Shown here: in pieces, positions 17,112-27,295 of the stretch
Position numbering within the stretch: position 1 is the first letter of the stretch
Layout: every line of letters starts with the position of its first letter
The notes under the pieces: generated by a model
The model's database searches: none
Seen by the model: the letters and a program-made list of their open reading frames with translations, nothing else
Told to the model about the DNA's origin: nothing
NCBI RefSeq assembly: GCF_902499335.1
Contig: NZ_CABVQK010000002.1
Span: forward strand, 186,001-250,000
Direction: 5' to 3'
DNA from: Burkholderia lata
GTDB taxonomy: Bacteria; Pseudomonadota; Gammaproteobacteria; Burkholderiales; Burkholderiaceae
Length of the DNA: 64,000 nt
Program-made: the position numbers and the translations under genes

Positions 17112-17822
17112 ATGACGAAGCCGACCAACCATCTGCCGAAACGCGCACTCGTTGCCGCCGCGCTCGTCGCGAGCGGCCTGTTCGCGGCAGCCGGCGCGCA
17201 TGCCGAATCGCTCGACGCGATCGTCAAGGCCGTCAAGTTCGACGACATCGCCGACATCGGCAAGCAGCTCAAGAGCGGCAAGCTCGACCCGAACACGGTC
17301 GCGCCGAACGGCGACCCGCTGATCGTGATCGCCGCACGCGAGAAGTCCGACAAGGTCGCGGCGGCGCTCGCCACGACGCCGAACGTCGACCTCGAGAAGG
17401 AAGACAAGGCCGGCGAAACCGCGCTGATGCTCGCATCGCTGAACGGCGATGTCGGCCTCGCCAAGCTGCTGATCGACAAGGGCGCGGAAGTCAGCAAGAA
17501 GGGCTGGGCGGCGCTGCACTATGCGGCGACCAACGGCCAGGACGCGGTCGTGAAGCTGCTGCTCGACCACGACGCGTATATCGATACCGCGTCGCCGAAC
17601 GGCACGACGCCGCTGATGATGGCCGCACGCGGCAACCATGCGTCGACGGTCACGCTGCTGCTCGACCAGGGCGCCGATCCGCAGGTGAAGAACCAGCTCG
17701 GCATCACCGCGCTCGAATTCGCGAAGCACTACAACGCACCGGACGCGATCGAGATCCTGAGCAAGCGGACGACGCGCATCGGGGCGTCGGCGCCGGCAGA
17801 TGCACAAAAGAGTGCAAAATGA
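17112..17822 (+). CDS. Secreted ankyrin-repeat protein
   Basis: A 236-residue protein with an N-terminal Sec signal peptide (about 30 residues, ending AGAHA) and then five or so ankyrin repeats. Clear ones are AGETALMLASLNGDVGLAKL, WAALHYAATNGQDAVVKLLL and GTTPLMMAARGNHASTVTLL. It should be a periplasmic binding or scaffold protein. AAGGAG precedes the ATG. It sits 43 bases after tatD and 119 bases before a Rap1a/Tai-type protein gene, also with a signal peptide. Partner unknown. Confidence 0.88.
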   Translation: MTKPTNHLPKRALVAAALVASGLFAAAGAHAESLDAIVKAVKFDDIADIGKQLKSGKLDPNTVAPNGDPLIVIAAREKSDKVAAALATTPNVDLEKEDKAGETALMLASLNGDVGLAKLLIDKGAEVSKKGWAALHYAATNGQDAVVKLLLDHDAYIDTASPNGTTPLMMAARGNHASTVTLLLDQGADPQVKNQLGITALEFAKHYNAPDAIEILSKRTTRIGASAPADAQKSAK

Positions 17823-17941
17823 CGGTTTTCGGTGCGGCAGACGGTGCCCGCCCGGCCGGATTCCGGCCGGAGCAGGGCGTCCCGGCGCCGCGCCGGCCAA
17901 GGCAGCAGGCGGTCTCGGGCCGCATTGACATAAGGAACACC

Positions 17942-18298
17942 ATGTTGCGCGCAATGTTTTGTGCCGCGGCGTTTGCCGTGCCGTTGTCGGCGGCGGCTTT
18001 CACGGGCGCTGATCTCGACCGGCTGTGCGCGAAGACGGACGTCAAGTCGCGGGCGTCGTGCGCGGCCTACATCGAAGGCGCCGCCGACGGCGTCTACAAC
18101 ACCATCGACGCGATCGGCGGCACGACGGGGCCGCGGGTCGGCCAGTATTTCTGCCTGCCGCCCGACATCCGGGCGCAGCAGATGACCGACGCGGTGCGCA
18201 AGTACATCGCGGAAAATCCGAAGCTGGCCGACTACAACGCGAGCACCGCGGTGTCGCTCGGTCTCGGCAAGGCGTTTCCCTGCCGGAGCGGCAACTGA
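17942..18298 (+). CDS. Rap1a/Tai-type (T6SS immunity-like) periplasmic protein
   Basis: A 118-residue protein with a Sec signal peptide (about residues 1-19) and an all-helical mature part. The pattern of conserved positions (LCAKTD, CAAYIEGAADGVY, FCLPPD, KYIAENPK, and the ending AFPC) fits the Rap1a/Tai immunity family. Known members are periplasmic inhibitors of type VI-secreted amidase toxins. The four cysteines probably form two disulfides. No amidase effector or T6SS gene is visible in the window, so it is an orphan; many such orphans exist and may not be true immunity proteins. Confidence 0.75.
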   Translation: MLRAMFCAAAFAVPLSAAAFTGADLDRLCAKTDVKSRASCAAYIEGAADGVYNTIDAIGGTTGPRVGQYFCLPPDIRAQQMTDAVRKYIAENPKLADYNASTAVSLGLGKAFPCRSGN

Positions 18299-18387
18299 TC
18301 TGACGCCGTGTCCGGGCACGCGCGTGGCCCGGGCGTCGCCGACGCATCCAGGACGAGGCGTGCGCGCCTCATCACCCAAGGGCGCCG

Positions 18388-19560
18388 ATGATTTCAATCG
18401 AGGAACTGCAGCGCATCACCGATGCGCCGCTGCATTCATGGCTCGGCACGCTGGCCGTGTCGGTCATCGTCTTGCTGGTCGTCACGATCGTGCACCGTCT
18501 CGGCGCACGCATCGTCAAGCGTATCGCGCAGCCGTATCCGTTGATGAGCGCGATCCTGCGCTACATCGACAGGCCGTCGCTCGTCGTGCTCGCGCTGCTG
18601 GCGCTCGAATTCCTGTGGGTCCAGGCGGACGACGGCATGTCGTTCGTGCGCGGCATGCGCACGGCGGCGGCGGTCGGCTCCATCGTGTCGCTCACGTGGC
18701 TGCTGGTGCGGCTCGCGGCCGGCGTCGGCGACGCCATCATCCAGGCGCATCCGATCGATACGGCCGACAACCTCCAGGCCCGGCGCATCCATACGCAGGC
18801 CAGGGTGCTCGTGCGGACCGTGATGGTGCTGATCGTGATCATCGGCACCGGCGCCGCGCTGATGACCTTCCCGAACGTGCGCCAGGTCGGCGCGAGCCTG
18901 CTGGCGTCGGCCGGTGTCGCGGGCCTGGTCGCCGGTATCGCCGCGCGGCCGGTGCTCGGCAACCTGATCGCCGGGCTGCAGATCGCGCTCACGCAGCCGA
19001 TCCGGCTCGACGACGTGGTCGTGATCCAGGGCGAGTGGGGGCGCATCGAGGAAATCACCGGTTCGTTCGTGTCGGTGCGGCTGTGGGACCAGCGGCGCCT
19101 CGTCGTGCCGCTGCAGTGGATCATCGAGAACCCGTTCACGAACTGGACGCGCAACAGCTCGGAAATCATCGGCACGGTCTACCTGTCGGTCGATTACCGC
19201 ACGCCGCTCGCACCGCTGCGCGAGGAACTCGCACGGCTCGTCCATGCGGCGCCCGAGTGGGACGGCCGCGTGCAGGTGCTGCAGGTGACCGACGCGACGG
19301 AACGCGCGATGCAGTTGCGCGCGCTCGTCAGCGCGGCCGATTCGTCGTCGTGCTGGGACCTGCGCTGCCGCGTGCGCGAAGGGCTGATCGCCTACCTGCA
19401 GGACCGTTACCCGCAATGCCTGCCGCGCAGCCGGATGGAACTGTCTCCGCACGATTCCGCGCCGGACGCGCCGAATCCCGAACGGCCGCACGCGCGGACG
19501 CCCGCCGCCAGTACGGCGGCCAACACCGCGGCCGACCCGCAGGCCGCCGAAAGCCGCTGA
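18388..19560 (+). CDS. MscS-family mechanosensitive channel
   Basis: A 390-residue membrane protein with about four to five N-terminal membrane segments (up to about residue 180). The MscS pore-lining and beta domain follow: GASLLASAGVAGLVAGIAA, NLIAGLQIALTQPIRLDDVV and VPLQWIIENPFTNWTRN. It probably opens under membrane tension to release solutes on osmotic downshift. The tail of about 60 residues is rich in Ala, Pro and Arg and not conserved. It is followed at 30 bases by the AAA ATPase gene. Confidence 0.92.
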   Translation: MISIEELQRITDAPLHSWLGTLAVSVIVLLVVTIVHRLGARIVKRIAQPYPLMSAILRYIDRPSLVVLALLALEFLWVQADDGMSFVRGMRTAAAVGSIVSLTWLLVRLAAGVGDAIIQAHPIDTADNLQARRIHTQARVLVRTVMVLIVIIGTGAALMTFPNVRQVGASLLASAGVAGLVAGIAARPVLGNLIAGLQIALTQPIRLDDVVVIQGEWGRIEEITGSFVSVRLWDQRRLVVPLQWIIENPFTNWTRNSSEIIGTVYLSVDYRTPLAPLREELARLVHAAPEWDGRVQVLQVTDATERAMQLRALVSAADSSSCWDLRCRVREGLIAYLQDRYPQCLPRSRMELSPHDSAPDAPNPERPHARTPAASTAANTAADPQAAESR

Positions 19561-19590
19561 CAGCGGCCCGCATGCCCGCCCTCCATCGTC

Positions 19591-20766
<1,176 letters not shown>

Positions 20767-21019
20767 CGGGCGGGGCGGCGCGCGTTCGGGTGCGATCGTC
20801 GCATCGGGGGCCGGATCGGCCCGGCAGGCGGAATGTATCCTGTCTGTAACAACACCCATAAAATGAAAGACGGGCGGTTCCGCGCAGCGGGATCGCGAAT
20901 AATGAAGAGATAGCCGGCTGGCGCCGTGCCGGCCAGCGCTGCATCGGGGCGAGCGGGGCGCGAAAGCGTAGAGGCCCGCCGGCCGTGCGGCAACGGACAG
21001 GACACAGGAGACGTGGACC

Positions 21020-22084
21020 ATGAGAATTGCCCAGATCGCGCCGCTGACCGAATCGGTGCCGCCGAAGCTGTACGGCGGCACGGAGCGCGTCGTGTCCTAC
21101 ATCACCGAGGCGCTCGTCGAGCTCGGCCATGATGTGACGCTGTTCGCCAGCGGCGATTCGACGACGCGGGCGAAGCTCGAGCCGGTCTGGCCGCGCGCGC
21201 TGCGGCTCGATTCGTCGATCCGCGACCGGGTCGCGCCGCACATGCTGCTGATGGAGACGGTCGCGCGCCGCGCGAAGGACTTCGACGTGCTCCATTTCCA
21301 CATGGACTACTACTCGTTCTCGGTCTTCAACCGGCAGGAAACGCCTTACGTGACGACGCTGCACGGCCGGCTCGACCTGCCCGAGCAGCAGCCGGTGTTC
21401 GATACGTTCAACACGGCGCCGGTGATCTCGATTTCGAACTCGCAGCGCCAGCCGCTGCCGCAGGCGAAATGGCTGACGACCGTCTACCACGGGCTGCCCG
21501 ATACGCTTTACATGCCGCAGCCCGTCGAGCCGCGCTATCTCGCGTTCCTCGGCCGCATCTCGCCGGAGAAGCGCGTCGACACGGCGATCCGCATCGCCCG
21601 CCAGTGCGGGCTGCCGATCAAGATCGCCGCGAAGATCGATGCGGCCGACCAGGAGTACTTCGAGCGCGAGATCAAGCCGCTCTTCGCGTTGCCGCACGTC
21701 GAATTCATCGGCGAGATCGCGGATCACCAGAAGGCCGAGTTCCTGTCGGGCGCGCATGCGCTGCTGTTCCCGATCGACTGGCCGGAGCCGTTCGGCCTCG
21801 TGATGATCGAGGCGATGTCGTGCGGCACGCCGGTGATCGCGTTCAATCGCGGCGCGGTGCCCGAAGTGGTGGACGAGGGCGTGTCGGGTTTTATCGTCGA
21901 GGATGAAATCAGCGCGGTGGCCGCGGTGAACCGGCTGCACCTGCTGCCGCGCGCGCGCGTGCGGCAGCGCTTCGAGGCACGCTTCACGTCGCGCCGCATG
22001 GCGCAGCAGTATGTCGACGTCTACCAGTCGGTGATCCGTGCGCAGAAACGCTCGCGCTTCAAGGTGATCGACTCGACGACCTGA
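21020..22084 (+). CDS. Glycosyltransferase family 4 protein
   Basis: A 354-residue GT-B-fold transferase. The N-terminal PPKLYGGTERVVSYITEALV is the acceptor-side glycine loop, and LGRISPEKRVDTAIRIA starts the nucleotide-sugar domain. EPFGLVMIEAMSCGTPVIAF carries the EX7E retaining motif. Acceptor and donor cannot be assigned. It is a single gene preceded by a 250-base gap with no gene, and ends near a hairpin shared with the convergent SYLF gene. GGAG before ATG supports the start. Confidence 0.9.
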   Translation: MRIAQIAPLTESVPPKLYGGTERVVSYITEALVELGHDVTLFASGDSTTRAKLEPVWPRALRLDSSIRDRVAPHMLLMETVARRAKDFDVLHFHMDYYSFSVFNRQETPYVTTLHGRLDLPEQQPVFDTFNTAPVISISNSQRQPLPQAKWLTTVYHGLPDTLYMPQPVEPRYLAFLGRISPEKRVDTAIRIARQCGLPIKIAAKIDAADQEYFEREIKPLFALPHVEFIGEIADHQKAEFLSGAHALLFPIDWPEPFGLVMIEAMSCGTPVIAFNRGAVPEVVDEGVSGFIVEDEISAVAAVNRLHLLPRARVRQRFEARFTSRRMAQQYVDVYQSVIRAQKRSRFKVIDSTT

Positions 22085-22111
22085 CACGCGTGGCGCAGGA
22101 CGCGCGCGGAT

Positions 22112-22147
22112 AAAAAAACGGCGATGCCCGCAAGGACATCGCCGTTT
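22112..22147. terminator. Bidirectional terminator between glycosyltransferase and SYLF genes
   Basis: AACGGCGATG at 22118-22127 pairs with CATCGCCGTT at 22136-22145. On the minus strand it is followed by seven T, so it clearly ends the SYLF transcript; on + the T-run is short. Confidence 0.85.
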
Positions 22148-22189
22148 GTGCATGGCCCGCGCGCCGTGCGCACGGGCCATGCGCGAGCG

Positions 22190-22777
22190 TCAGATCTTCA
22201 GCTTCGAGACCTTCGTGCCGTTGATCGACACGTCGCCCATCAGGCCCGCGTTCGTCAGCACGACGACCTGGACCGGCGCGGTGGCCGTGGTCGTGTCGAC
22301 CGCGCCGTTCGCGCCCATCTTCACGAGCGCGACCGACGCGCCGGCGCCGGCTGCCCAGCCATCCGAGCCGCGGAATTCGTCGAGCGCTTCCTGCGTCATG
22401 AACAGGAACACGATCGCCTTCGACTGTGCACCGGCCTGCAGGCCGACCGACAGCGACGACGTGTTGTAGTAGCCGACCGTGCTGCCGCCGACGCGCAGTG
22501 CGCCGTTGCCGGACTGGCCGCCGACGATGAAGCCGGCCTGGATGACGTCCGGGAAGACGAGCACGCCGCGCGACTTCGCGACGAGTTCACGCGAACCCTT
22601 GACCGTGGAGTACATGCGCGACAGCGTAGCGTCGACGCTCGAGTCGATGGCCTGGCGCTTCGACGCGTTGGTTGCGGCGTTGTCCGGCTTGTCCGGGGTG
22701 GTGGTGCAACCGGTGAGCGCGAGGCTACCGACGATGAGCGCGGCGGCGGCTTTCAGCACAAGATTCCGTTTTTGCAT
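22190..22777 (-). CDS. SYLF-domain (YSC84-like) lipoprotein
   Basis: A 195-residue protein. The N-terminus is a lipoprotein signal with lipobox LTGC and Cys24. The mature part is a SYLF/Ysc84 domain, recognised by KSRGVLVFPDVIQAGFIVGG, VGYYNTSSLSVGLQAGAQS and the ending valine-rich strands. The domain binds lipids, for example phosphoinositides in eukaryotes. In bacteria it is an outer-membrane-associated protein of unknown role. A similar gene is common in Burkholderia. Convergent with the glycosyltransferase gene. Confidence 0.92.
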   Translation of the reverse strand: MQKRNLVLKAAAALIVGSLALTGCTTTPDKPDNAATNASKRQAIDSSVDATLSRMYSTVKGSRELVAKSRGVLVFPDVIQAGFIVGGQSGNGALRVGGSTVGYYNTSSLSVGLQAGAQSKAIVFLFMTQEALDEFRGSDGWAAGAGASVALVKMGANGAVDTTTATAPVQVVVLTNAGLMGDVSINGTKVSKLKI

Positions 22778-23007
22778 CGTTCTTCTCCATCGGATGATGT
22801 TCGGAGTGAGTCTCGCTCAGGGAGCGGATCACGTCGGCAGTTATATCACAGCGGATTACAGGCTCTTTTCGTCGCGGCGTGAAAAAGCGTCAAATCGCTT
22901 GGGGATGTCGCGGTGCGCCAACGGACGTACCGGCGCCCGCGCACCGGCACCGGGTCGGCATGCGGGAAACACGGCGGTCGGTCGGACGGCGGCGCCTGCC
23001 GCGCGCA

Positions 23008-23457
23008 TCAATGCGTGACGGGCGGCACAGGCGGCTTGATTGGCGGACGGCGCAGCGCGCGGCGGATCAGCGCGATCACGACGCCGCAGGCGAACAGGAA
23101 CGCGGCCGGCACGACCCAGTAGCCGACGAACGCATGCCACAGGTAGCCCGCAAGCGTATTGCGGCGCACCACGTACTCGTCGCGGGCCGCCTGCTGGCGC
23201 GGCGCATTGGCGGCGAGCACGTCGGCCGGACAGCCGGCCGCGCGCGCCTCGTCAGGATCCCCGTGGCACTTCGCGGCGGCGCCGGCGGCCTGCTGCGCGT
23301 CGGTGAGCTGCCAGGTGGTCAGCGCGAGCTGCAGGTCCGCCTTGTTGTACGCCATTTCCTCGCGGATCTCGCGCACGGCGACGATCGCGACGGGCACGGC
23401 CCAGAATACGATCACGATCAGCCAGCGGCGGAACCAGCGGTGTTGTCTCCATGCCAT
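23008..23457 (-). CDS. Hypothetical two-span membrane protein
   Basis: A 149-residue protein with GGAGG before the ATG. There are two membrane segments, at about residues 12-27 and 108-132, and a central region of about 70 residues rich in Ala and Gln that contains two cysteines (KCHGDP and AAGCPAD) and should be periplasmic. The C-terminus is Pro-rich and basic. I recognise no family. It stands alone between the SYLF and PsiF genes, all on the minus strand. Confidence 0.7.
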   Translation of the reverse strand: MAWRQHRWFRRWLIVIVFWAVPVAIVAVREIREEMAYNKADLQLALTTWQLTDAQQAAGAAAKCHGDPDEARAAGCPADVLAANAPRQQAARDEYVVRRNTLAGYLWHAFVGYWVVPAAFLFACGVVIALIRRALRRPPIKPPVPPVTH

Positions 23458-23667
23458 CCATGCCTCCGTTTGACGCGTGTGAGCGTCTGTCTCGAGGGCG
23501 GCCCGATGGCGCTTCTTGTACTTGGATGGGCCGCGTTGCAGCCATCATAGAAGAAAACGCGGCGAATTGCCGCACCATGTGGCGGCGCCGGTACGGCGGA
23601 CCGGAAAAGCGGGGCGGGAGGCGCGGGGGAAGCGGGGCGTGGGGCGCGTCGATGCGCGTGCAACGAA

Positions 23668-23707
23668 AACAAAAATGCCGCGCCCGCCGAAACGGTGCGC
23701 GGCATTC
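23668..23707 (-). terminator. Terminator after psiF-like gene
   Basis: Read on the minus strand, AATGCCGCGC (23707-23698) pairs with GCGCGGCATT and is followed by TTTGTTTTCG. Confidence 0.85.
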
Positions 23708-23726
23708 GATACGGGAGCGCCGGGAC

Positions 23727-24017
23727 TCAGGCTGCCGGCTGGCTGCTCAGGCAGCTCTTCATGAACGCCTTGCGGTCGTCGCCTTTCTTGCCGGTGGCTT
23801 GCGTATTGCACGCCTTCATCTTTTCCTGTTGCGACATTGCCTTCGCGGGCTTCGCCGACAGGCAGTCCTTCATGAACGCCTTGCGTTCGTCGCCCGTCTT
23901 GCCGGCTGCCTGGGTGTTACAGGCCTTCATCTTGTCCTGCTGGCTGTTCGCCGCGAACGCGGGGGAAGCCAGCATGCCGCCGAGAAGCACGGCGGCTACG
24001 AGCGATTGGATTTTCAT
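23727..24017 (-). CDS. PsiF-repeat protein
   Basis: A 96-residue periplasmic protein with a signal peptide ending in AFAA (about residue 23). Two copies of the PsiF repeat follow: QQDKMKACNTQAAGKTGDER and QQEKMKACNTQATGKKGDDR, each ending in KAFMKxCLS. Each repeat has two Cys, probably disulfide-bonded. E. coli PsiF is induced by phosphate starvation; function unknown. The start at 24017 has GGGAG upstream; an ATG 15 codons further up is less likely. The two repeats are also very alike at DNA level, suggesting recent duplication. Confidence 0.92.
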   Translation of the reverse strand: MKIQSLVAAVLLGGMLASPAFAANSQQDKMKACNTQAAGKTGDERKAFMKDCLSAKPAKAMSQQEKMKACNTQATGKKGDDRKAFMKSCLSSQPAA

Positions 24018-24288
24018 TTCGACACTCCCATGGGGTGAATTGCGTGTTATCGACGCCGTCACGAAGCACCGCGCGATGAGGATAGGGCCGCATCGCGCTG
24101 CGCGTTCCGATTATGGCAAATCAATGTGAAAACACCAAAACGGCACTTTCTATAACGTTGCGGACACCACGGCCGTTGACGGCGCGCGCGGCCGGACGAT
24201 CGGGACAAACCATGAGGTGCGGCGGCCGGCCTCGGCCGTCGCGCCGGAACCTGCCGGATCCCGACCGCCAGCCTTTACAATCGCGGCC

Positions 24289-25311
24289 ATGAATACTCCG
24301 AATTCCGCATCCCCTTCGTCCGCGGCGGCGCTGCCGCGCATCGCCGTGCTCGCCACCGGCGGCACGATCGCCGGCGCCGCGCCCGACGCGGCCAGCACGG
24401 CCGGCTACCAGGCCGGCGCGCTCGGCGTCAATTTCCTGGTCGACGCGGTACCGGCGCTCACGTCCGTCGCGCGCATCGACGCCGAGCAGATCGCCAGCAT
24501 CGACAGCAAGGATCTCGCGCTGCCGCTGTGGAACATGCTCGCCGCGCGGATCGACGCGCTGATGGCCGATCCGGCGGTCGACGGCATCGTGATCACCCAC
24601 GGCACCGACACGCTCGAGGAAACCGCGTATGCGCTGCACCTGGTCGTCAAGGGCGACAAGCCGGTCGTGCTGACGGCCGCGATGCGGCCGGCGACCGCGC
24701 TGTCGTCCGACGGCCCGCTGAACCTGCTGAACGCGGTGACGGTAGCCGCGCATCCGTCCGCGCGCGGGCAGGGTGTGCTGGTCGCGTTCAACAACCGGAT
24801 CCACGGCGCGCGCGACGTCGTGAAGACGAGCACCTATGCGGTCGACGCGTTCCAGTCGCCGGAACTCGGCGCACTCGGCTGGGTGCAGGACGGCCGGGTC
24901 GAATTCGCGCGCCGCGTCACGCGTTCGCGCGACACGCAACTGGCGATCGCCGCGGCGTGGCCGCCCGTCGAAGTCGTTGCCAGCTATGCGGGCGTGACGC
25001 GCACGGCCGTCGACGCGCTGGTCGCGGCCGGCGTGCGCGGCCTCGTTGTGGCGGGCACCGGCAACGGCTCGATTCATGCGACGCTGCAGGCGGCGCTGGC
25101 CGATGCGGTGAACGCGGGCGTTGCGGTAGTTCGCGCCTCGCGCGTCGGGTCGGGGCACGTGATGCGCAACGGCGCCGCGAGCGACGATGCGCTCGGCTTC
25201 GTGAGCGCAGGGTCGCTGAACCCGTTCAAGGCACGCGTGCTGCTGATGCTCGCGCTCGCGAACGGCATTCACGGCCGCGACGAACTGCAACGCGTGTTCG
25301 ATACGGTGTGA
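24289..25311 (+). CDS. L-asparaginase
   Basis: A 340-residue asparaginase/glutaminase of the bacterial type. Both active-site threonine motifs are present: LATGGTIAG at about residue 23 and ITHGTDTLEETAY at about residue 104. RPATALSSDGPLNLLNA follows and carries further active-site residues. There is no obvious signal peptide, so a cytoplasmic or poorly exported enzyme is possible; type I and II cannot be separated safely. It converts asparagine to aspartate and ammonia. It is monocistronic and ended by a bidirectional terminator. Confidence 0.92.
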   Translation: MNTPNSASPSSAAALPRIAVLATGGTIAGAAPDAASTAGYQAGALGVNFLVDAVPALTSVARIDAEQIASIDSKDLALPLWNMLAARIDALMADPAVDGIVITHGTDTLEETAYALHLVVKGDKPVVLTAAMRPATALSSDGPLNLLNAVTVAAHPSARGQGVLVAFNNRIHGARDVVKTSTYAVDAFQSPELGALGWVQDGRVEFARRVTRSRDTQLAIAAAWPPVEVVASYAGVTRTAVDALVAAGVRGLVVAGTGNGSIHATLQAALADAVNAGVAVVRASRVGSGHVMRNGAASDDALGFVSAGSLNPFKARVLLMLALANGIHGRDELQRVFDTV

Positions 25312-25354
25312 CCCGGTGATCGATACGTGCTGCTCGGGCGGCACGCGTCACCAT

Positions 25355-25388
25355 GAAAAAAAGCAGGCCGATGGCCTGCTTTTTTTTC
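25355..25388. terminator. Bidirectional terminator between asparaginase and kbp
   Basis: A-run, GCAGGCC (25363-25369), loop GAT, GGCCTGC, then eight T. It serves both converging genes. Confidence 0.93.
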
Positions 25389-25409
25389 GTATCAGCCCGG
25401 CAGGAATGC

Positions 25410-25880
25410 TCAGGACTGCGGCGGAATCACGAGCTTCTGGCCCGGGTAGATCCGGTCCGGGCTCGACAGCATCGGCTTGTTCGCCTCGAAGATCGCCGGG
25501 TACTTGTTCGCATCGCCATAGACTTCCTTGGCGATCGCCGACAGCGTGTCGCCCGGCTTCACGTCGTGGTACTGCACTTCCGGATCGTCCGGTTGCAGAT
25601 CGTCGTCGTTGACGCCCGCGACGCCCTGCACGTTGCCGGCCGCGACCTTGACCTTGGCCTTCGTGTCGAGGTCGGCGACGCTGCCCGACAGCGTCACGGT
25701 GCGCGATGCGCCGTCGAACGCCACGGTCAGGTTCGACGTATCGAGACCTTGCGTGTTGATGTAGTTCTTGATGGCATCGGCCGCGGTCTGGTTGGCGGCA
25801 TTCGGATCTTCCGCTGCTTGCGCATCGGCATGACCCAGCAGTTTTTCACCCGCCTCTTTGATAAACGAAAGAAGACCCAT
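25410..25880 (-). CDS. kbp: Kbp/YgaU-like potassium-binding BON-LysM protein
   Basis: A 156-residue protein with a BON domain (about residues 30-95, VTLSGSVADLDTKAKV) and a C-terminal LysM domain (about 103-154, VKPGDTLSAIAKEVYGDANK, then ANKPMLSSPDRIYPGQKL). It opens MGLLSFIKEAGEKL as in E. coli Kbp, a cytoplasmic potassium sensor needed for normal growth at high K+. Length agrees with about 149 in E. coli. It was formerly called LysM or YgaU. A single gene with a good AAGGAG site. Confidence 0.92.
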   Translation of the reverse strand: MGLLSFIKEAGEKLLGHADAQAAEDPNAANQTAADAIKNYINTQGLDTSNLTVAFDGASRTVTLSGSVADLDTKAKVKVAAGNVQGVAGVNDDDLQPDDPEVQYHDVKPGDTLSAIAKEVYGDANKYPAIFEANKPMLSSPDRIYPGQKLVIPPQS

Positions 25881-26363
25881 CGTTGCACTCCTTAGGTGGT
25901 TGAAAAGAAAACGCGCCGTGAAGTGGCGAAAAAAACACCGCGCTGGGTGCGGTCACCGGAGGTGAACGCTAGCGCGGCGGTTTTCTCGAAAGGCGTGGCG
26001 AAAGTGTAGGCGTTCATGACGACGATTGCATGAAAAATCGCACGCTTGAACGTAAAGAAATGTAATACGCAAAATCCGACAGGCGGACACCCGACGACGA
26101 CGTCTGACCGACCAAGGCTTCCCCGGCGTCGCCGGGTGCCGCTGCGGACCCCACCACGCCGCTCTCAGCCCAGAGCGGCGTTTTTCGCCCCGTCCCGCAT
26201 GCCGTCGGCAGTGCAGGGCGGGGCGCCCCACCGTGATGCGCGAATGCGTCGCGCATCGATGCGACCGGCCGTGCCGGTCACGTGTGTCATTCGCGTGTCC
26301 GTCATCGCGACGGACAGCGCGTTACCGCATCGATCGAAGGCAGCCGCGCGAGGCGGCCTGCGT
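25881..26363. other. Gap with candidate small RNA
   Basis: About 480 bases between two minus-strand genes. No protein-coding gene is convincing. It must hold the kbp promoter on the minus strand. It also contains a strong + strand terminator (26157-26185) with no + strand gene upstream of it, which points to a small transcript. Confidence 0.55.
26076..26187 (+). ncRNA. Candidate small RNA ending in a strong terminator
   Basis: A terminator with stem CGCCGCTCT/AGAGCGGCG (26157-26165/26172-26180) and TTTTT lies 850 bases from any + strand gene, and that gene already has its own terminator. Upstream, TTGAAC at 26046-26051 and CAAAAT at 26070-26075 form a weak promoter with 18-base spacing. A second GC-rich stem CCCGGC/GCCGGG lies within. 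The start position is approximate. This is a structural inference only. Confidence 0.35.
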
Positions 26364-27254
26364 TCAGCCTGCCGTCTTCTCGATCTCGAAGTTCGACATG
26401 ATCTCGAGCGCGCGCACGAGTGCCGAGTGATCCCATGCCTTGCCGCCGTGTGCTGCACACACGCTGAACAGCTGCTGCGCGCTCGCGGTGTGCGGCAGCG
26501 CGAGCCCGAGCTTGCGTGCGCCGTCGAGCGCGAGGTTCAGGTCTTTCTGGTGCAGCTCGATGCGGAAGCCCGGATCGAACGTGCGCTTCGTCATCCGCGC
26601 GCCGTGCACTTCGAGGATGCGCGATGCGGCGAAGCCGCCCATCAGCGCCTGGCGCACGCGCTCCGGATCCGCGCCCGAACGTGCGGCGAACAGCAGCGCT
26701 TCGCCGACCGCTTCGATGTTCAGCGCGACGATGATCTGGTTCGCGACCTTGCAGGTCTGGCCCGCGCCGTTGTCGCCGACGAGCGTGATGTTCTTGCCCA
26801 TCTTCTCGAACAGCGGCTTCGCGCGCTCGAATGCCGCCTCGGGGCCGCCGACCATGATCGTCAGCGTCGCTTCGCGTGCACCGACTTCGCCGCCGGACAC
26901 CGGCGCGTCGAGGTAGTCGCAACCGAGTGCATTGATCTGCTTCGCGAATTCCTGCGTGTCGAGCGGCGAGATCGAGCTCATGTCGATCACGAGCTTGCCG
27001 GCCGTCAGGCCCTTCGCGACGCCGTCGTCGGCGAACAGCACGTTACGCACGTCCGGCGTATCCGGCACCATCGCGATGATGATGTCCGCGTTCTGCGCGA
27101 CTTCGGTCGAGTTCGCGACGACCTTCGCGGTCGTGCGCAGGTCGTCGGGGATCGGGAACGCGCCGTTCACGACGAGCTGGTGGTCGCCCTTGAGCAGGTT
27201 GCGCGCCATGTGCGCGCCCATGATGCCGAGGCCGATGAAACCGATGGTTGCCAT
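26364..27254 (-). CDS. glxR: Tartronate semialdehyde reductase (2-hydroxy-3-oxopropionate reductase)
   Basis: A 296-residue beta-hydroxyacid dehydrogenase. The NAD(P) turn is GFIGLGIMGAHMARNLLKG at the N-terminus. The substrate loop MSSISPLDTQEF and DAPVSGGEVGARE follow, and the catalytic Lys lies in TCKVANQI at about residue 170. It reduces tartronate semialdehyde to glycerate. It is the third gene after gcl and hyi, 41 bases downstream of hyi, so the operon turns two glyoxylate molecules into glycerate and CO2. A glycerate kinase gene is not in the window. Confidence 0.95.
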   Translation of the reverse strand: MATIGFIGLGIMGAHMARNLLKGDHQLVVNGAFPIPDDLRTTAKVVANSTEVAQNADIIIAMVPDTPDVRNVLFADDGVAKGLTAGKLVIDMSSISPLDTQEFAKQINALGCDYLDAPVSGGEVGAREATLTIMVGGPEAAFERAKPLFEKMGKNITLVGDNGAGQTCKVANQIIVALNIEAVGEALLFAARSGADPERVRQALMGGFAASRILEVHGARMTKRTFDPGFRIELHQKDLNLALDGARKLGLALPHTASAQQLFSVCAAHGGKAWDHSALVRALEIMSNFEIEKTAG

Positions 27255-27295
27255 GTGAAAGTCTCCTATAGGGCTGAAAACGGAAAAGGCGGATC

